Part shown: positions 1 to 8,803 of the stretch, one piece after another
How the letters are laid out: each line of letters starts with the position of its first letter
Numbering within the stretch: position 1 is the stretch's first letter
Assembly: GCF_014648475.1 (NCBI RefSeq)
Contig: NZ_BMRE01000004.1
Location: 1-64,000, forward strand
Reading direction: 5' to 3'
DNA length: 64,000 nucleotides
From: Lentzea flava
Lineage (GTDB): Bacteria > Actinomycetota > Actinomycetes > Mycobacteriales > Pseudonocardiaceae
Notes under the pieces: generated by a model
Databases searched by the model: none
Told to the model about the DNA's origin: nothing
What the model saw: only the letters and a program-made list of their open reading frames with translations
Position numbers and translations under genes: made by a program

Positions 1-55
1 CCCATCACTCGATCACTGATCGCCTACGACCACTGATCAGCTAGGACTTACTCGT

Positions 56-259
56 CTAGTTGGGGATGATGTAGTTCGGGGCCTTGACGACCGACTCGAT
101 CAAGCCGAAGACCGGGATGCCGAGCGGTGCGGTCGTCCACTTGTCGGTGAGGTCGCCGGTGTCCGGCTTGTCCACCACGGCAGGGTCGGCGAGTGCGGGC
201 GAGGCGGCACCGGCCAGCACGGCGCCGCTCAGCAGGGCCGCTGCGATGATCTTTTTCAT
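56..259 (-). CDS. small secreted protein, 67 aa
   Basis: A 67-residue product starting MKKIIAAALLSGAVLAG, a typical Sec signal peptide with a probable AxA cleavage site (ASPALA) near residue 24. The mature part is only about 40 residues and ends in APNYIIPN. The ATG was preferred over a longer in-frame start because an AAGGAAG ribosome site lies just upstream of it. It is the last gene of an apparent minus-strand operon, following a 46-residue peptide gene by 27 bases. I do not recognise a family. Function unknown; the size and export signal suggest an extracellular or cell-surface peptide. Confidence 0.6.
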   Translation of the reverse strand: MKKIIAAALLSGAVLAGAASPALADPAVVDKPDTGDLTDKWTTAPLGIPVFGLIESVVKAPNYIIPN

Positions 260-286
260 GCGAACTTCCTTTCGTTGCAACAGAAA

Positions 287-427
287 TCAGCCGCCGACGA
301 ACTTGAGCAGTTCGAAGATCGGCGCCAGTGCGGCGGGCACGCCGACGGTCGGGTCGAGGATCGGGCCGAGATCGACGCCGGGCAGGACCCAGATCGGGGT
401 GTTCTCGGTGAGGAACTGGGTGACCAT
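287..427 (-). CDS. very small hydrophobic peptide, 46 aa
   Basis: A 46-residue product beginning MVTQFLTENTPIWVLPG and ending FELLKFVGG, rich in Pro, Val, Leu and Ile, with no cleavable signal. A strong ribosome site (GAAGGAGAG) sits 5-6 bases before the ATG, and the gap to the preceding membrane-protein gene is only 9 bases, so it is very probably translated as part of the operon. I do not recognise the family. The pair of tiny products at the operon end (this one and the secreted 67-residue protein) is unusual and may represent subunits or substrates of the upstream proteins. Confidence 0.55.
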   Translation of the reverse strand: MVTQFLTENTPIWVLPGVDLGPILDPTVGVPAALAPIFELLKFVGG

Positions 428-436
428 GTCTCTCCT

Positions 437-2041
437 TCACGACAGCACCGGGCTGACCGGTACGACGGTGGCTTTCGGGACCCATTGCCCCGCAAGCTCT
501 TCCTGCATGGGCATGCCGGGGCCGTGCGCCTCGCCGGGCCCCATCGGCATCGCGGTCACCTGCGCGACCGCGTAGATCTGGACCTGCGAACCCGCGGGCC
601 GATCGCCGAGCCACGACCGGAAGCCGGCGGGCGTCGGGTTGGCGCCGCCGAACCGGTTGCCGACCTCGACGGCGTACCCGATCGGCAGTTGCTCGCGCGG
701 GTCGAACCGCAGCGGCACGGCCAAAGTGGTCACCGACGTCGCGATCGGGGTCGTCAGCAGCCACGGCGCCACGTACAGCCCGTGCGGGTAGACCGGGCGT
801 TCGGCCTGTTCGGCGCCCGCCCTGGACAACGCGCTGAAAGCGCTGGACCAGCCGGAAAGCACGACCAGCGCGTCACCGGAGTCCGAGACCGGCAGGCCCG
901 AACGCACCAGAGCGGCCGCCTGGACACCGCGAGGCGAGGAGTCGGACACCAGCCGGACGCTCGCGACGCCCTTGTTCTTCAGGAACGCCACCAGTTTCGC
1001 CAGCGAATCGGCGTCCTCAGTGGACAGCGCATCCGCCGGGCACGACGTGAGCGCCTCCCGCTTCCCGCCCAGCAACCCGCCGAGCGCTGCCGAAGCGCAT
1101 TCGACGTCCGGTGCCGGGCCGGGCGCGGTGCCGGTGTCGAACCGCACCGTCGAGCTGCCCGAACCCGACCGGACGGTGAGCGAACCACGTCCGGCGGGGA
1201 GGTCGACCTCGGCCCACGTGCCGTCCGCACCCGCGACGGGCACCGCCGGCACCTCGGACGAGCCGACTCCGACCGTCAACGCCCCTGCCGAGGCGGGGAA
1301 GTGCACGAGGTTGCGCCCCGGCCGGTGAGGACTGATCAGCACCGGCACCTTCCCGGCGGAGGCGAGCACGGGAACGCCGGGAACGGGCAGCTCCTGCGGC
1401 GGGGGAAGCGCGGCCAGCCCGCTCCAGGCGAGCAGCCCGGCCGCGACCGCGAGAGTTCCGGCCCGGCGAATCCCCAGCGCTGCCAACGGAAGCAGCACCA
1501 CGACCACGAGCCCGGCACCGAGCAGCGTCGTGAACACCCTGCGGTCGAACGCGATGCCGGACGACACCAGCCGCACGAGCCCTGCCAGCGCCAGCACCAC
1601 GCCCAACGACAGCGCGTGCTGCCGGAAGCGTTCGCTCGACGACAACGCCACCCACGCGACCGCACCGGCGACGTAGACGGTGTTGGCCACCAGCAGCAGT
1701 CCGGAGTCCCCCACGGAGGTCTCGATCACCAGCAGCAACGTCAACGCCGCCGCCACCCACCGCACCACGGGCCTGCCCAGCAGCACCGGCACGAGGACGA
1801 CGAGCACTCCGTGTGCCAGACCGCCCAGCACGTGCGCGTCGAAGACCAGCACCGACACGGATACGAGCCCGACGGCGAGCGCCGCGAGTGCGAAGTTCGC
1901 GGCCCTCACCCGGTGCGGCACCACGACCACGAGGCCGGAGCCCGCGACCAGGGCCGAGACGAGCAGCAGTGCCAGCCGCACCACGACGACCCAGATCGAG
2001 ACGTCGCCGCCGGCGTCGAAACCTCCGTGGGGGTGCTCCAT
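437..2041 (-). CDS. polytopic membrane protein with large C-terminal domain and Met/His-rich tail
   Basis: 534 residues. The first about 215 residues form seven or eight predicted membrane helices. The rest is a soluble domain, part of which (around the stretch VRLVSDSSPRGVQAAALVRSG) loosely resembles a periplasmic-binding fold. Near the C-terminus is a Met/His-rich patch (MPMGPGEAHGPGMPM), and the N-terminus has HPHGG; such patches are often metal, especially copper, ligands. The ATG overlaps the stop of the beta-propeller gene as TGATG; a GTG three bases earlier is an alternative start. Translational coupling implies joint function with that secreted propeller. Family not recognised with confidence; a role in metal delivery or in assembling the partner is inference. 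Confidence 0.6.
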   Translation of the reverse strand: MEHPHGGFDAGGDVSIWVVVVRLALLLVSALVAGSGLVVVVPHRVRAANFALAALAVGLVSVSVLVFDAHVLGGLAHGVLVVLVPVLLGRPVVRWVAAALTLLLVIETSVGDSGLLLVANTVYVAGAVAWVALSSSERFRQHALSLGVVLALAGLVRLVSSGIAFDRRVFTTLLGAGLVVVVLLPLAALGIRRAGTLAVAAGLLAWSGLAALPPPQELPVPGVPVLASAGKVPVLISPHRPGRNLVHFPASAGALTVGVGSSEVPAVPVAGADGTWAEVDLPAGRGSLTVRSGSGSSTVRFDTGTAPGPAPDVECASAALGGLLGGKREALTSCPADALSTEDADSLAKLVAFLKNKGVASVRLVSDSSPRGVQAAALVRSGLPVSDSGDALVVLSGWSSAFSALSRAGAEQAERPVYPHGLYVAPWLLTTPIATSVTTLAVPLRFDPREQLPIGYAVEVGNRFGGANPTPAGFRSWLGDRPAGSQVQIYAVAQVTAMPMGPGEAHGPGMPMQEELAGQWVPKATVVPVSPVLS

Positions 2042-3852
2042 CACTTCACGTCCGCGTCCGAGATCACGAACAGCTCCGAGTGCGGCTTCGCGTTGCCGAA
2101 CGGGCCGTGCGGCCAGTCCTTGCGGTTGAAGTTGATGCCCACCTGACCGGAGAACTCGTCCTTGAACGACGTGTCCACGCTCAGCCGGCCGTCAGGACCG
2201 ACGTTCACGATGTTGACCTTGTGGTCGCCGTCGAGACCGGTGCGCGCGACGAAGTAGTTCGACACGGCGAGCCGGCGAGGCGACGATACCTCGTGGTAGA
2301 AGCCGTCATCGCCCAGCGAGAAGTTGTCGTACGCGCCCCAGTGCGGACCCGCGGCGGGCGTGCCGGGGTTGATCGGCACGGCACCCGCGAGCGTCGGGCA
2401 GTCGGACTCGGCGCCGCCGTTCTGCGCCTCGGCCAGGGTGTCGATGCGGCACTGGAACGACGTGCCCGCCGCGAGCAGCTTCTCGATGTTCAGCACGTAC
2501 ACGCCACCGGTGGTGCCGGGGTCGTTGGGGCCGAGCGCGCCCTTGCCCCGTCCGGAGATCGCGCGGTAGAGGTACTTGTCGTCCGGCGACGTCTGGATCC
2601 AGCCACCATTCGAACCGCCACCGTTCGAATCGTTGCCCGCGAAGATCGCCTTGCCGGCCGCGCCGTCGTCGAACACCTCGTACCAGTGCGGTTCCGCGGC
2701 GGTGATGTCCGGCGTGTAGTGCACCGCACCGCCCTGCATGGTCTGGGCGAACGCGCCCTTGTGACCGGGCAGGTTCGTCACGGTCGTCTCCATGACCGCG
2801 CGGCTCTCCTGGTGCAGCGGGTCGGCGGGATCGGACCGTGGACCGTTCTGCAGGTAGCTCACGGCCTTCAGGCGGGGGTTGTTCCGGTCGGAGATGTCCC
2901 ACGTGCGGACCGTCGGGCGGCGCAGGTAGGGCGAGGGCGCCTTGACCGGGTCGAGGATGATGTTGCGCGGCTCGGCGTAGTCCGAGGTCACCAGGATGTT
3001 CAGGTCCTCGCGGGCCTGGATGCCGTGCGGGTTCGCGCACGACGGCGCGCCCAGCCGCGGCAGGTTCAGGCACAGCTTCTCGTCGTCACCCTGCGGTGTC
3101 GCCGCGGACGTCTGCGACAGCACCCTGCCGTCGCGGTCGAACCGCAGCAACGCGCCGGGCGAGCCCGCGAAACCGTTGCCCACCACGGTTTGCCCGTTGG
3201 CGTAGGTGTACGGGCCGGGCACCACGGGGCCGCCCATGTAGGTGCCGTAGGCCGTGCCGTCCTTCAACGTCCAGTAGGCGTCCGGCACCGAGCCGCCGAG
3301 CGTGTTCGTCGGCAGGCTGATTCCCTTGAGCTTCAACGAGGGCAGCGCGCTCACGTCGAACGCGTAGGTGGCCGCCGCGAACAGCGCGCCCGCGTAGACC
3401 GTGTCTCCCTTGTGCCACACGTACTGCATGTGGTGCGGCTCGTTCTCGACCAGCGGGCCCACGGTCGCGGTGTTCACGACCTTGCCGTAGCTGGGCGAGC
3501 CCTCGGTCGCGTCGATCACCGCCAGGAAGTCGGGCCCCGGCAACGCGTTGGTGACCTTCCCGAGCCCGCCGGTCAGCGAGCCCGGCAGGTTCTTCAGGTC
3601 CTTGACGAGCGTGTCCGCGATGTTCTCGTCTCCAGCCCAGACGAGAAGCCACTTCTTGCGGCCGGCGCTCAGCGTTTGCGCTTCCCGGGTGAGGTGGTTC
3701 TTCACCCAGTACTGCTTTCCGTCCGAGGCCGTTTTGCTGTCGACGATCGTCTGCACGTCGGCATAGGCGGGGGAGTTGTCCCCGCTCGCCGTCACCACGC
3801 CGGCCGCGAGCACCGCCACCGCGGCTCCGGCCAGAGTTTTTCGCCATCGCAT
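2041..3852 (-). CDS. secreted beta-propeller, selenium-binding-protein/methanethiol-oxidase-like
   Basis: 603 residues starting MRWRKTLAGAAVAVLAAG, a Sec signal peptide with cleavage near AYA-DV (about residue 31). An AAGGAGAG ribosome site precedes this ATG, which is why a longer start was rejected. The mature protein has repeated short beta-strand segments and several conserved His motifs (EPHHMQYVW, NPHGIQ, KPHSELFVI) in the arrangement of selenium-binding protein 56/LVIVD-type seven-bladed propellers. In that family methanethiol oxidases are copper enzymes. It heads the minus-strand operon and is translationally coupled to the membrane protein with the Met/His-rich tail. Assignment to the SBP56 family is from motif memory only; another secreted propeller is possible. 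Confidence 0.55.
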   Translation of the reverse strand: MRWRKTLAGAAVAVLAAGVVTASGDNSPAYADVQTIVDSKTASDGKQYWVKNHLTREAQTLSAGRKKWLLVWAGDENIADTLVKDLKNLPGSLTGGLGKVTNALPGPDFLAVIDATEGSPSYGKVVNTATVGPLVENEPHHMQYVWHKGDTVYAGALFAAATYAFDVSALPSLKLKGISLPTNTLGGSVPDAYWTLKDGTAYGTYMGGPVVPGPYTYANGQTVVGNGFAGSPGALLRFDRDGRVLSQTSAATPQGDDEKLCLNLPRLGAPSCANPHGIQAREDLNILVTSDYAEPRNIILDPVKAPSPYLRRPTVRTWDISDRNNPRLKAVSYLQNGPRSDPADPLHQESRAVMETTVTNLPGHKGAFAQTMQGGAVHYTPDITAAEPHWYEVFDDGAAGKAIFAGNDSNGGGSNGGWIQTSPDDKYLYRAISGRGKGALGPNDPGTTGGVYVLNIEKLLAAGTSFQCRIDTLAEAQNGGAESDCPTLAGAVPINPGTPAAGPHWGAYDNFSLGDDGFYHEVSSPRRLAVSNYFVARTGLDGDHKVNIVNVGPDGRLSVDTSFKDEFSGQVGINFNRKDWPHGPFGNAKPHSELFVISDADVK

Positions 3853-4150
3853 TGCAGTTCTCTCCTTTTTCGGGCACGTCGAATTCACCCGATCGGGTGC
3901 GCGCGGCAACCGGCCGGGACAGTTCAAAAGGGAATGGTGCTCAGAGGGAGCGACAGAGTGCGCTGGCCTGCTGGCGCAGGTCAACGTGCAGGCGTCCGAC
4001 GAGGACGACACCGTTGCGCATACCGCGAAGGATCTCCATTCGTGGCGGATGTGTCAATTCGTCGCCAAAGAATGGGACACCACTTGAATACGTCGGTCAC
4101 CGCATTGTTCTGTGCATTGTCGCAGCGACATACCTTGTCGAAAGTAAGGG
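3853..4150. other. intergenic region between divergent genes
   Basis: 298 bases holding the upstream regions of the minus-strand propeller operon and the plus-strand PAP2 gene. Apart from the AAGGAGAG ribosome site of the propeller gene I see no gene or clear repeat. Base composition drops locally (for example around 4085-4150), as expected for promoters, but no convincing -35/-10 pair could be assigned. Confidence 0.5.
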
Positions 4151-4687
4151 TTGCTCGGTTCCGATCGGCAGAGGTGCGCGAGCCGCGTTCTTCGTAGCTT
4201 CGACTGGGTGACTTGGCTGGTGATCGGCACCGACGCGGTGCTGGGTGTGTTCGTGCTGATGTTCGCGTGGCTGGCGCTGAAGCTCCGGCTGCGTGCATTC
4301 CTCGCAGGCGCCGGAGTGGTGGTGGCGTACGCGGTGAGCGAGGTGATCAAGCTCGTGGTGCAGGAAGAAAGGCCCTGCCGCACAACGCCTTCGCTCGCCG
4401 AGTGCCCGCCGCACGGGGACTGGTCGTTCCCCAGCAACCACTCGGTGATCGCCGGGGCGTCCGCGATGGCGATCTGGGCGATGCACAGGACGCTCGGCTG
4501 GGTCGCCGCGATCTGCGCGGTCGCGGCGGCGTCGTCACGGGTGATCGTCGGTGTCCACTATGTACACGACGTGCTGGCCGGATTGTTGCTGGGCGCGCTG
4601 GTGTCCTGGGGCATCGCGGTGCTGCTGAAGAAGAAGCGGGCAAGTCGTGACGACGCGCCGACGGTGGTCCTGCAACGGCTGGGATGA
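4151..4687 (+). CDS. PAP2-family membrane phosphatase
   Basis: 178 residues from a TTG start. All three acid-phosphatase signatures are present: K67...R74-P75 (KLVVQEERP), PSNHS at 94-98, and SR..x..H....D at 129-140 (SRVIVGVHYVHD). About five membrane helices. The family dephosphorylates lipid pyrophosphates or phosphatidic acid, for example undecaprenyl pyrophosphate recycling, at the membrane. The start is uncertain: an AAGTAAGG-like site precedes TTG 4151, while GTG 4208 would remove 19 residues and has no obvious ribosome site. Its stop overlaps the start of the sensor kinase gene (ATGATG/TGA), so the three genes to 6718 look co-transcribed. Confidence 0.85.
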   Translation: MLGSDRQRCASRVLRSFDWVTWLVIGTDAVLGVFVLMFAWLALKLRLRAFLAGAGVVVAYAVSEVIKLVVQEERPCRTTPSLAECPPHGDWSFPSNHSVIAGASAMAIWAMHRTLGWVAAICAVAAASSRVIVGVHYVHDVLAGLLLGALVSWGIAVLLKKKRASRDDAPTVVLQRLG

Positions 4688-6074
4688 TGGACTCCGTGTG
4701 GGAGGCCGTGTTCTACCTCGCCCTGTTCGTCGTGGCGTTCGCCCTCGTCCGCAAGCGTCCCGCGGTCGCTCTCGGAATCGCGTTGGGCGCGTGGCTCGTC
4801 TGCTACCTCGTCACCGTCGAGTTCGACGCGCGGGTGGTCGCGCTCGCACCCGCCCTGGCGCTGGTGAGCTTCCTCTCCGGACGGCACGCGAAGGACCCGA
4901 GGGCCACGGCGATCGCGCTCGCCGTGGCGGAGCTCGCCGGTGTCGTGGCCGCGCTGACCGAGCGGGGCGGTCGGACACGGCGCTCGCCGTCACGTCCGGC
5001 GTCGGTGTGCTCGGCGTCGTGCCGTGGGCCTTCGGGCGGTTCCGGCGCCGGTACGCGGAACTGCAGGAGGTCGGCTGGGAGCACGCGGCGCTGCTGGAGC
5101 GGGACGCCGACAACGCCCGCAACTCCGAACGGGCCAGGCTCGCCGGTGAGATGCACGACCTCGTGGGCCACGAGCTCGCCAGGGCCGCGCTGCTCGTGGG
5201 CGCGCTGGAACTGGAGCCGGCCCTCACCGCGCAACAGCGCGAGGCGGCCAAGACCGCCCGTGCCAGCGTCACCGCGGCGGCGGAACGGCTCGCCGACGTC
5301 ATGCAGGTGCTCAGGGCCGACACGGACGAACCGGTGGCGACGATCGAGGAAGTCGTTGCCAGGAGCGGACTCGACGCCGAGCTCACCAACGGGCGCAGGA
5401 CGGCGATCGACGGGATCATCGCGCGGACCGTGCACCGGGTGGCCGCCGAGGCGCTGACCAACGTGATCAAGCACGCTCCCGGCGCGAAGGTCACCGTCAC
5501 CCTCACCGCGAACCTCGAACTGCGGATCACCAACGGGCCTGCGCCGAAGACCACCGCGGTGGGAAGCGGCAAGGGCCTGGTCGGTCTGGCCGAACGCGTC
5601 GCGCTCGTCGGCGGCTGGTTCGAAGCCGGGCCGACCGACGACGGCGGATTCGAGGTGAGGGCAAAGCTGCCGGAAAGGCCACTCCCGAGGACCACACCCA
5701 CACACGTGCGCCGGCAGAGCACCGAGGAGGAGATCCGCCGCAGCGCCAGGAACACGGTGCTGATCACGTCCGTGGTGTGCGCGGTGATCGCGATCGGCGT
5801 GCCGGGCTACATGGTGTTCGACGCGGTGACGTCGGTGCTCACACCGCAGCAGTTCGCGCAGGCGAAGCTCGGGGCCGACGACGACGATCTGGACCTTCCG
5901 CTGCGCACCCGCGTCGACAACCCGCTCGGGGTCACCGCGCCGCCCGGCACCGAGTGCCGCTACTACAGCACGCACGCCAACCCGTTCGACAGCCACCGGC
6001 ACGATCTGCACCAGCTGTGCTTCCGGGATGATCGGCTCGTGTCCAAGGAGTGGCTCGTCAGGAGAAGCGGTTGA
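4684..6074 (+). CDS. NarL-type sensor histidine kinase with apparent frameshift near 4964-4971
   Basis: The N-terminal membrane part (helices encoded from ATG 4684 to about 4970) and the kinase body (from 4971) are in different frames. One extra G in the GGGG run at 4964-4967 would join them smoothly as ...LTERGRSDTALAV.... The body has a HisKA_3 dimerisation box with the phospho-His in GEMHDLVGHELA (about residue 158 of the fused product), the N-box in AAEALTNVIKHAP and a G-box in GLVGLAERVALVGG. After the ATPase comes an unusual extra membrane helix (TVLITSVVCAVIAIGVPG) and an about 70-residue probable extracytoplasmic tail. The stop overlaps the response-regulator start (TTGA). Either a sequencing/assembly indel or a real inactivating shift. 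Confidence 0.75.
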
Positions 6075-6718
6075 TCAGGGTGGTGCTCGCGGACGACGAG
6101 CCGGTGGTCAGGTTCGGCGTGAAGGCGGTGCTCGCGACCGGTGGGGACATCGAGGTCGTCGCCGAGGCCGAGAACGGGAGCGAGGCGCTCGACCTGGTCG
6201 CGCGGCACCGGCCCGACGTCGCCGTGCTCGACATCCGCATGCCCGGCGTCGACGGGCTGGACGCGGCCGCGCTGATCCGCGAGCGGCACCCGGACACGCG
6301 GACGCTGGTGCTGACCACGTTCGCGGACGACACCTACATCAGCAGGGCGCTGGGGGAGGGCGCTGCCGGGTTCGTGCTCAAGACCGGCGACCCGCAGGAG
6401 ATCATCTCCGGCGTCCGCGCCGTCGCGACCGGCGCCGCCTACCTGTCTCCCCTGGTGGCGAAGCGGGTCGTCGACCAGCTCGCGAAAGCCCGGCCGCTTC
6501 CGAGCGCGACGGAACGGATCAAGGTGCTCACGGCGCGGGAACGCGAGGTGCTCGGCCTGGTCGGCGCCGGCCTGTCCAACGCCGAGATCGCCGGCCGGAT
6601 CCACGTCGTCGAGGGCACCGTGAAGGTGTACGTGAGCACCATCCTCCGGCAGCTCGGCGTCAGAAACCGCGTGCAGGCCGCGATCATCGCGCACGAGTCG
6701 GGGATCATCCCCGGCTGA
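6071..6718 (+). CDS. LuxR/NarL-family response regulator
   Basis: 215 residues. Receiver domain at 1-120 with acidic pocket (ADDEP) and phospho-acceptor D54 in AVLDIRMPG, T in LTTF and K in VLKTGD; LuxR-type helix-turn-helix at about 145-210 (TAREREVLGLVGAGLSNAEI). TTG 6071 was chosen because AGGAGAAG lies a few bases upstream and it overlaps the kinase stop as TTGA; GTG 6050 would have its ribosome site touching the start codon. It is the cognate DNA-binding partner of the adjacent kinase; target genes are not evident, but the upstream PAP2 gene in the same operon suggests a cell-envelope stress role. Confidence 0.9.
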   Translation: MIRVVLADDEPVVRFGVKAVLATGGDIEVVAEAENGSEALDLVARHRPDVAVLDIRMPGVDGLDAAALIRERHPDTRTLVLTTFADDTYISRALGEGAAGFVLKTGDPQEIISGVRAVATGAAYLSPLVAKRVVDQLAKARPLPSATERIKVLTAREREVLGLVGAGLSNAEIAGRIHVVEGTVKVYVSTILRQLGVRNRVQAAIIAHESGIIPG

Positions 6719-6750
6719 TCAGGCCCCGCGGATCAGGCCCGCGGATCAGG
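6717..6750. repeat. short tandem repeat, 2.5 copies
   Basis: GATCAGGCCCCGCG, then GATCAGGCCCGCG, then GATCAGG, lying between the converging response-regulator and symporter genes and running over the symporter stop codon. Possibly slippage-generated or part of a bidirectional terminator; function unknown. Confidence 0.6.
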
Positions 6751-8326
6751 ACTTCGTGCCGAGCCCGGCGATCGCCCGCACTTCCATCTCCGCCGCCTTG
6801 GCCGCGTTCTCCGGCTCCTGCTTCGAGAAGACGGTCCCGAGGAACCCGCACAGGAACGAGAACGGGATCGACACGAGGCCGGGGTTGCCCAGCGGGAACC
6901 ACGCGAAGTCGATGTCCGGGAAGATCGACGTCTTCGCGCCGGACATCACCGGCGAGAAGATGATCAGCGTCAGGCACGACCCGAGGCCGCCGTAGATGCT
7001 CCACAGCGTGCCGGTCGTGTTGAAGCGCCGCCAGAAGATCGTGTAGAGGATCGTCGACAGGTTCGCGGACGCGGCCAGCGCGAGGGCGAGCGACACGAGG
7101 AACGCCACGTTCTGGCCGTTCGCCGCGATACCGCCGATGATCGACAGGATGCCGACGACCACGGCGGTCAGGCGGGCGACGCGGATCTCCTTGCGGGGCT
7201 CGGCGTTTCCGCGCTTGATCACGTTCGCGTACACGTCGTGCGCGAACGAGGCCGACGCCGCCAGGGTCAGACCCGCGACGACCGCGAGGATCGTGGCGAA
7301 CGCGACCGCGGACACGACACCGAGCAGCACCGCGCCACCGATGCGGAACGCCAGCAGCGGCGCGGCCGAGTTCTCGCCACCCGGTGCGGCGGCGATCGTC
7401 TCCGTGCCCACCAGCGCCATCGCGCCGAAGCCGATCACCAGCGTGCACAGGTAGAAGATGACCATCGTCCACGTCGCCCACACGACCGAACGACGGGCCT
7501 CGGACGCGTTCGGCACGGTGTAGAAGCGCATCAGCACGTGCGGCAGCGACGCGATGCCCAGCACCAGCGACAGCGCCAGCGAGACGAAGTCCAGTTTGGA
7601 CATCGCGCTGAACCCGTACTTCGCCCCGGGGTCGAGGACGGCCTCACCGAGCTTGTTGTTCTCGGTGGCCTGCTGCATGATCGCCGACAGGCTGAAGCCG
7701 AACTTGCCGAGCAGGAAGACGCTCATCAGCGTCACGCAGAGCAGCAGCAGGACGGCCTTGATGATCTGCACCCACGTGGTGCCCTTCATGCCGCCGACGA
7801 GCACGTAGAGCACCATGACCATGCCGACGACCGCGATCAGCAGCGCCTGGCCCCACTTCGAGGACACGTTGAGCAGCAACGCGATCAGGCCGCCGGCGCC
7901 GGCCATCTGGGCGATCATGTAGAAGAACGAGATCACCAGGGTCGCGTTCGCCGCGGCCGCGCGGACCGGGCGCTGCCTCATCCGGAACGCCAGCACGTCG
8001 CCGACGGTGAAGCGGCCGGTGTTGCGCAGGCCCTCCGCGATCAGCAGCAGGCCGACGAGCCACGCGACGACCCAGCCGACGGAGTAGAGGAAGCCGTCGT
8101 AGCCGTGCGCCGCGATGCCGCCGGAGATGCCGAGGAACGACGCGGCGGACAGGAAGTCGCCCGAGAGCGCCACGCCGTTCTGGGCGCCGGTGAACGAGCT
8201 GCCCGCGGCGTAGTAGTCCGACGCCGTGACGTTGCGGCTGCTGGCGCGGTAGACGATGTAGAGGGTGATCAGGACGAAGACGGCGAAGACGCTGAGGTTC
8301 AGCACCGGGTTGCCGGTGGTGGGCAT
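6746..8326 (-). CDS. sodium:solute symporter (ActP-like, acetate/monocarboxylate)
   Basis: 526 residues, about 13 membrane helices, SSS family. The N-terminus (YIVYRASSRNVTASDYYAAG), the segment GDFLSAASFLGISGG and the LVGGMKGTTWVQIIKA region are characteristic of the acetate permease ActP/monocarboxylate:cation subgroup. It imports a small carboxylate with a cation across the cytoplasmic membrane. The preceding gene, separated by three bases, encodes DUF485, the standard partner of ActP. A promoter lies upstream of that gene. Substrate (acetate, pyruvate, propionate) cannot be told from sequence. Confidence 0.9.
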   Translation of the reverse strand: MPTTGNPVLNLSVFAVFVLITLYIVYRASSRNVTASDYYAAGSSFTGAQNGVALSGDFLSAASFLGISGGIAAHGYDGFLYSVGWVVAWLVGLLLIAEGLRNTGRFTVGDVLAFRMRQRPVRAAAANATLVISFFYMIAQMAGAGGLIALLLNVSSKWGQALLIAVVGMVMVLYVLVGGMKGTTWVQIIKAVLLLLCVTLMSVFLLGKFGFSLSAIMQQATENNKLGEAVLDPGAKYGFSAMSKLDFVSLALSLVLGIASLPHVLMRFYTVPNASEARRSVVWATWTMVIFYLCTLVIGFGAMALVGTETIAAAPGGENSAAPLLAFRIGGAVLLGVVSAVAFATILAVVAGLTLAASASFAHDVYANVIKRGNAEPRKEIRVARLTAVVVGILSIIGGIAANGQNVAFLVSLALALAASANLSTILYTIFWRRFNTTGTLWSIYGGLGSCLTLIIFSPVMSGAKTSIFPDIDFAWFPLGNPGLVSIPFSFLCGFLGTVFSKQEPENAAKAAEMEVRAIAGLGTKS

Positions 8327-8329
8327 GCC

Positions 8330-8746
8330 TTACTCCTCGACGCCTGTCTTCTCGGCGAGCAATTGGCGCTGCGGGTCCAGCCGTCGCTTCGCGTAACGGG
8401 AGTAGCCGAGCGTGATCAGGATCGACACGACGAACTGCCCGAGACCCAACAGGATCCCGAGGTTGATGACACCGATCACCTTGGTGCTGACCAAGTCTTT
8501 CGCATACGCGGACAGCAGCACGAAGGTCAAGTAGGACGAGAGGAACAACACGGTCATCGGGAAGATGAACGTCGTGAGCCGCCGGCGGAGGGTGCGGAAT
8601 TCGTCGGTCTGCTGAATCAGCACGAAGTTCGGTTTGCCGTTCGAATCGACGTACGACAAAGCAGCGGGGTCCTCGAACGATGCGAAGCCCCGCAATTCCT
8701 GGTGCTCGTGCTGCGTTTCTCCAGGCGACCACATCGCCTTGGTCAT
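8330..8746 (-). CDS. DUF485 membrane protein
   Basis: 138 residues with two membrane helices (FIFPMTVLFLSSYLTFVLLSA and the later INLGILLGLGQFVVSILITL segment) preceded by the DUF485 sequence FRTLRRRLTTFIFP. The ATG follows a GGGAG ribosome site; longer in-frame starts were rejected. DUF485 proteins (YjcH type) are co-encoded with ActP-like symporters, as here with a 3-base gap, and are thought to assist or stabilise the transporter. The N-terminal about 65 residues are polar and longer than in the enterobacterial form. A TTGACT/TACAGT promoter lies 30-57 bases upstream. Confidence 0.85.
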   Translation of the reverse strand: MTKAMWSPGETQHEHQELRGFASFEDPAALSYVDSNGKPNFVLIQQTDEFRTLRRRLTTFIFPMTVLFLSSYLTFVLLSAYAKDLVSTKVIGVINLGILLGLGQFVVSILITLGYSRYAKRRLDPQRQLLAEKTGVEE

Positions 8747-8775
8747 GTACTCCCGCCCCTCTGCGTGCGCGCCAC

Positions 8776-8803
8776 ACTGTAGCGCTCTCACGTGTGCAGT
8801 CAA
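8776..8803 (-). promoter_or_regulatory. sigma-70-like promoter for DUF485-symporter operon
   Basis: On the minus strand TTGACT (8803-8798) and TACAGT (8781-8776) are separated by 16 bases, ending 29 bases before the ATG at 8746. Close to the vegetative actinomycete consensus. Confidence 0.55.

Noticed and set aside
256..495. 79-codon minus-strand frame overlapping the 46-aa peptide
   Set aside because: Lacks a ribosome site and has Arg/Ser-rich composition; the overlapping 287-427 frame has a strong ribosome site.
275..2146. 623-codon plus-strand frame opposite the membrane protein
   Set aside because: Arg/His/Gln-rich antisense frame; the minus strand has signal peptides, membrane helices and ribosome sites.
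4960..4980. Programmed -1 frameshift in the sensor kinase
   Set aside because: No heptameric slippery sequence or clear downstream structure; an indel in the GGGG run is simpler.
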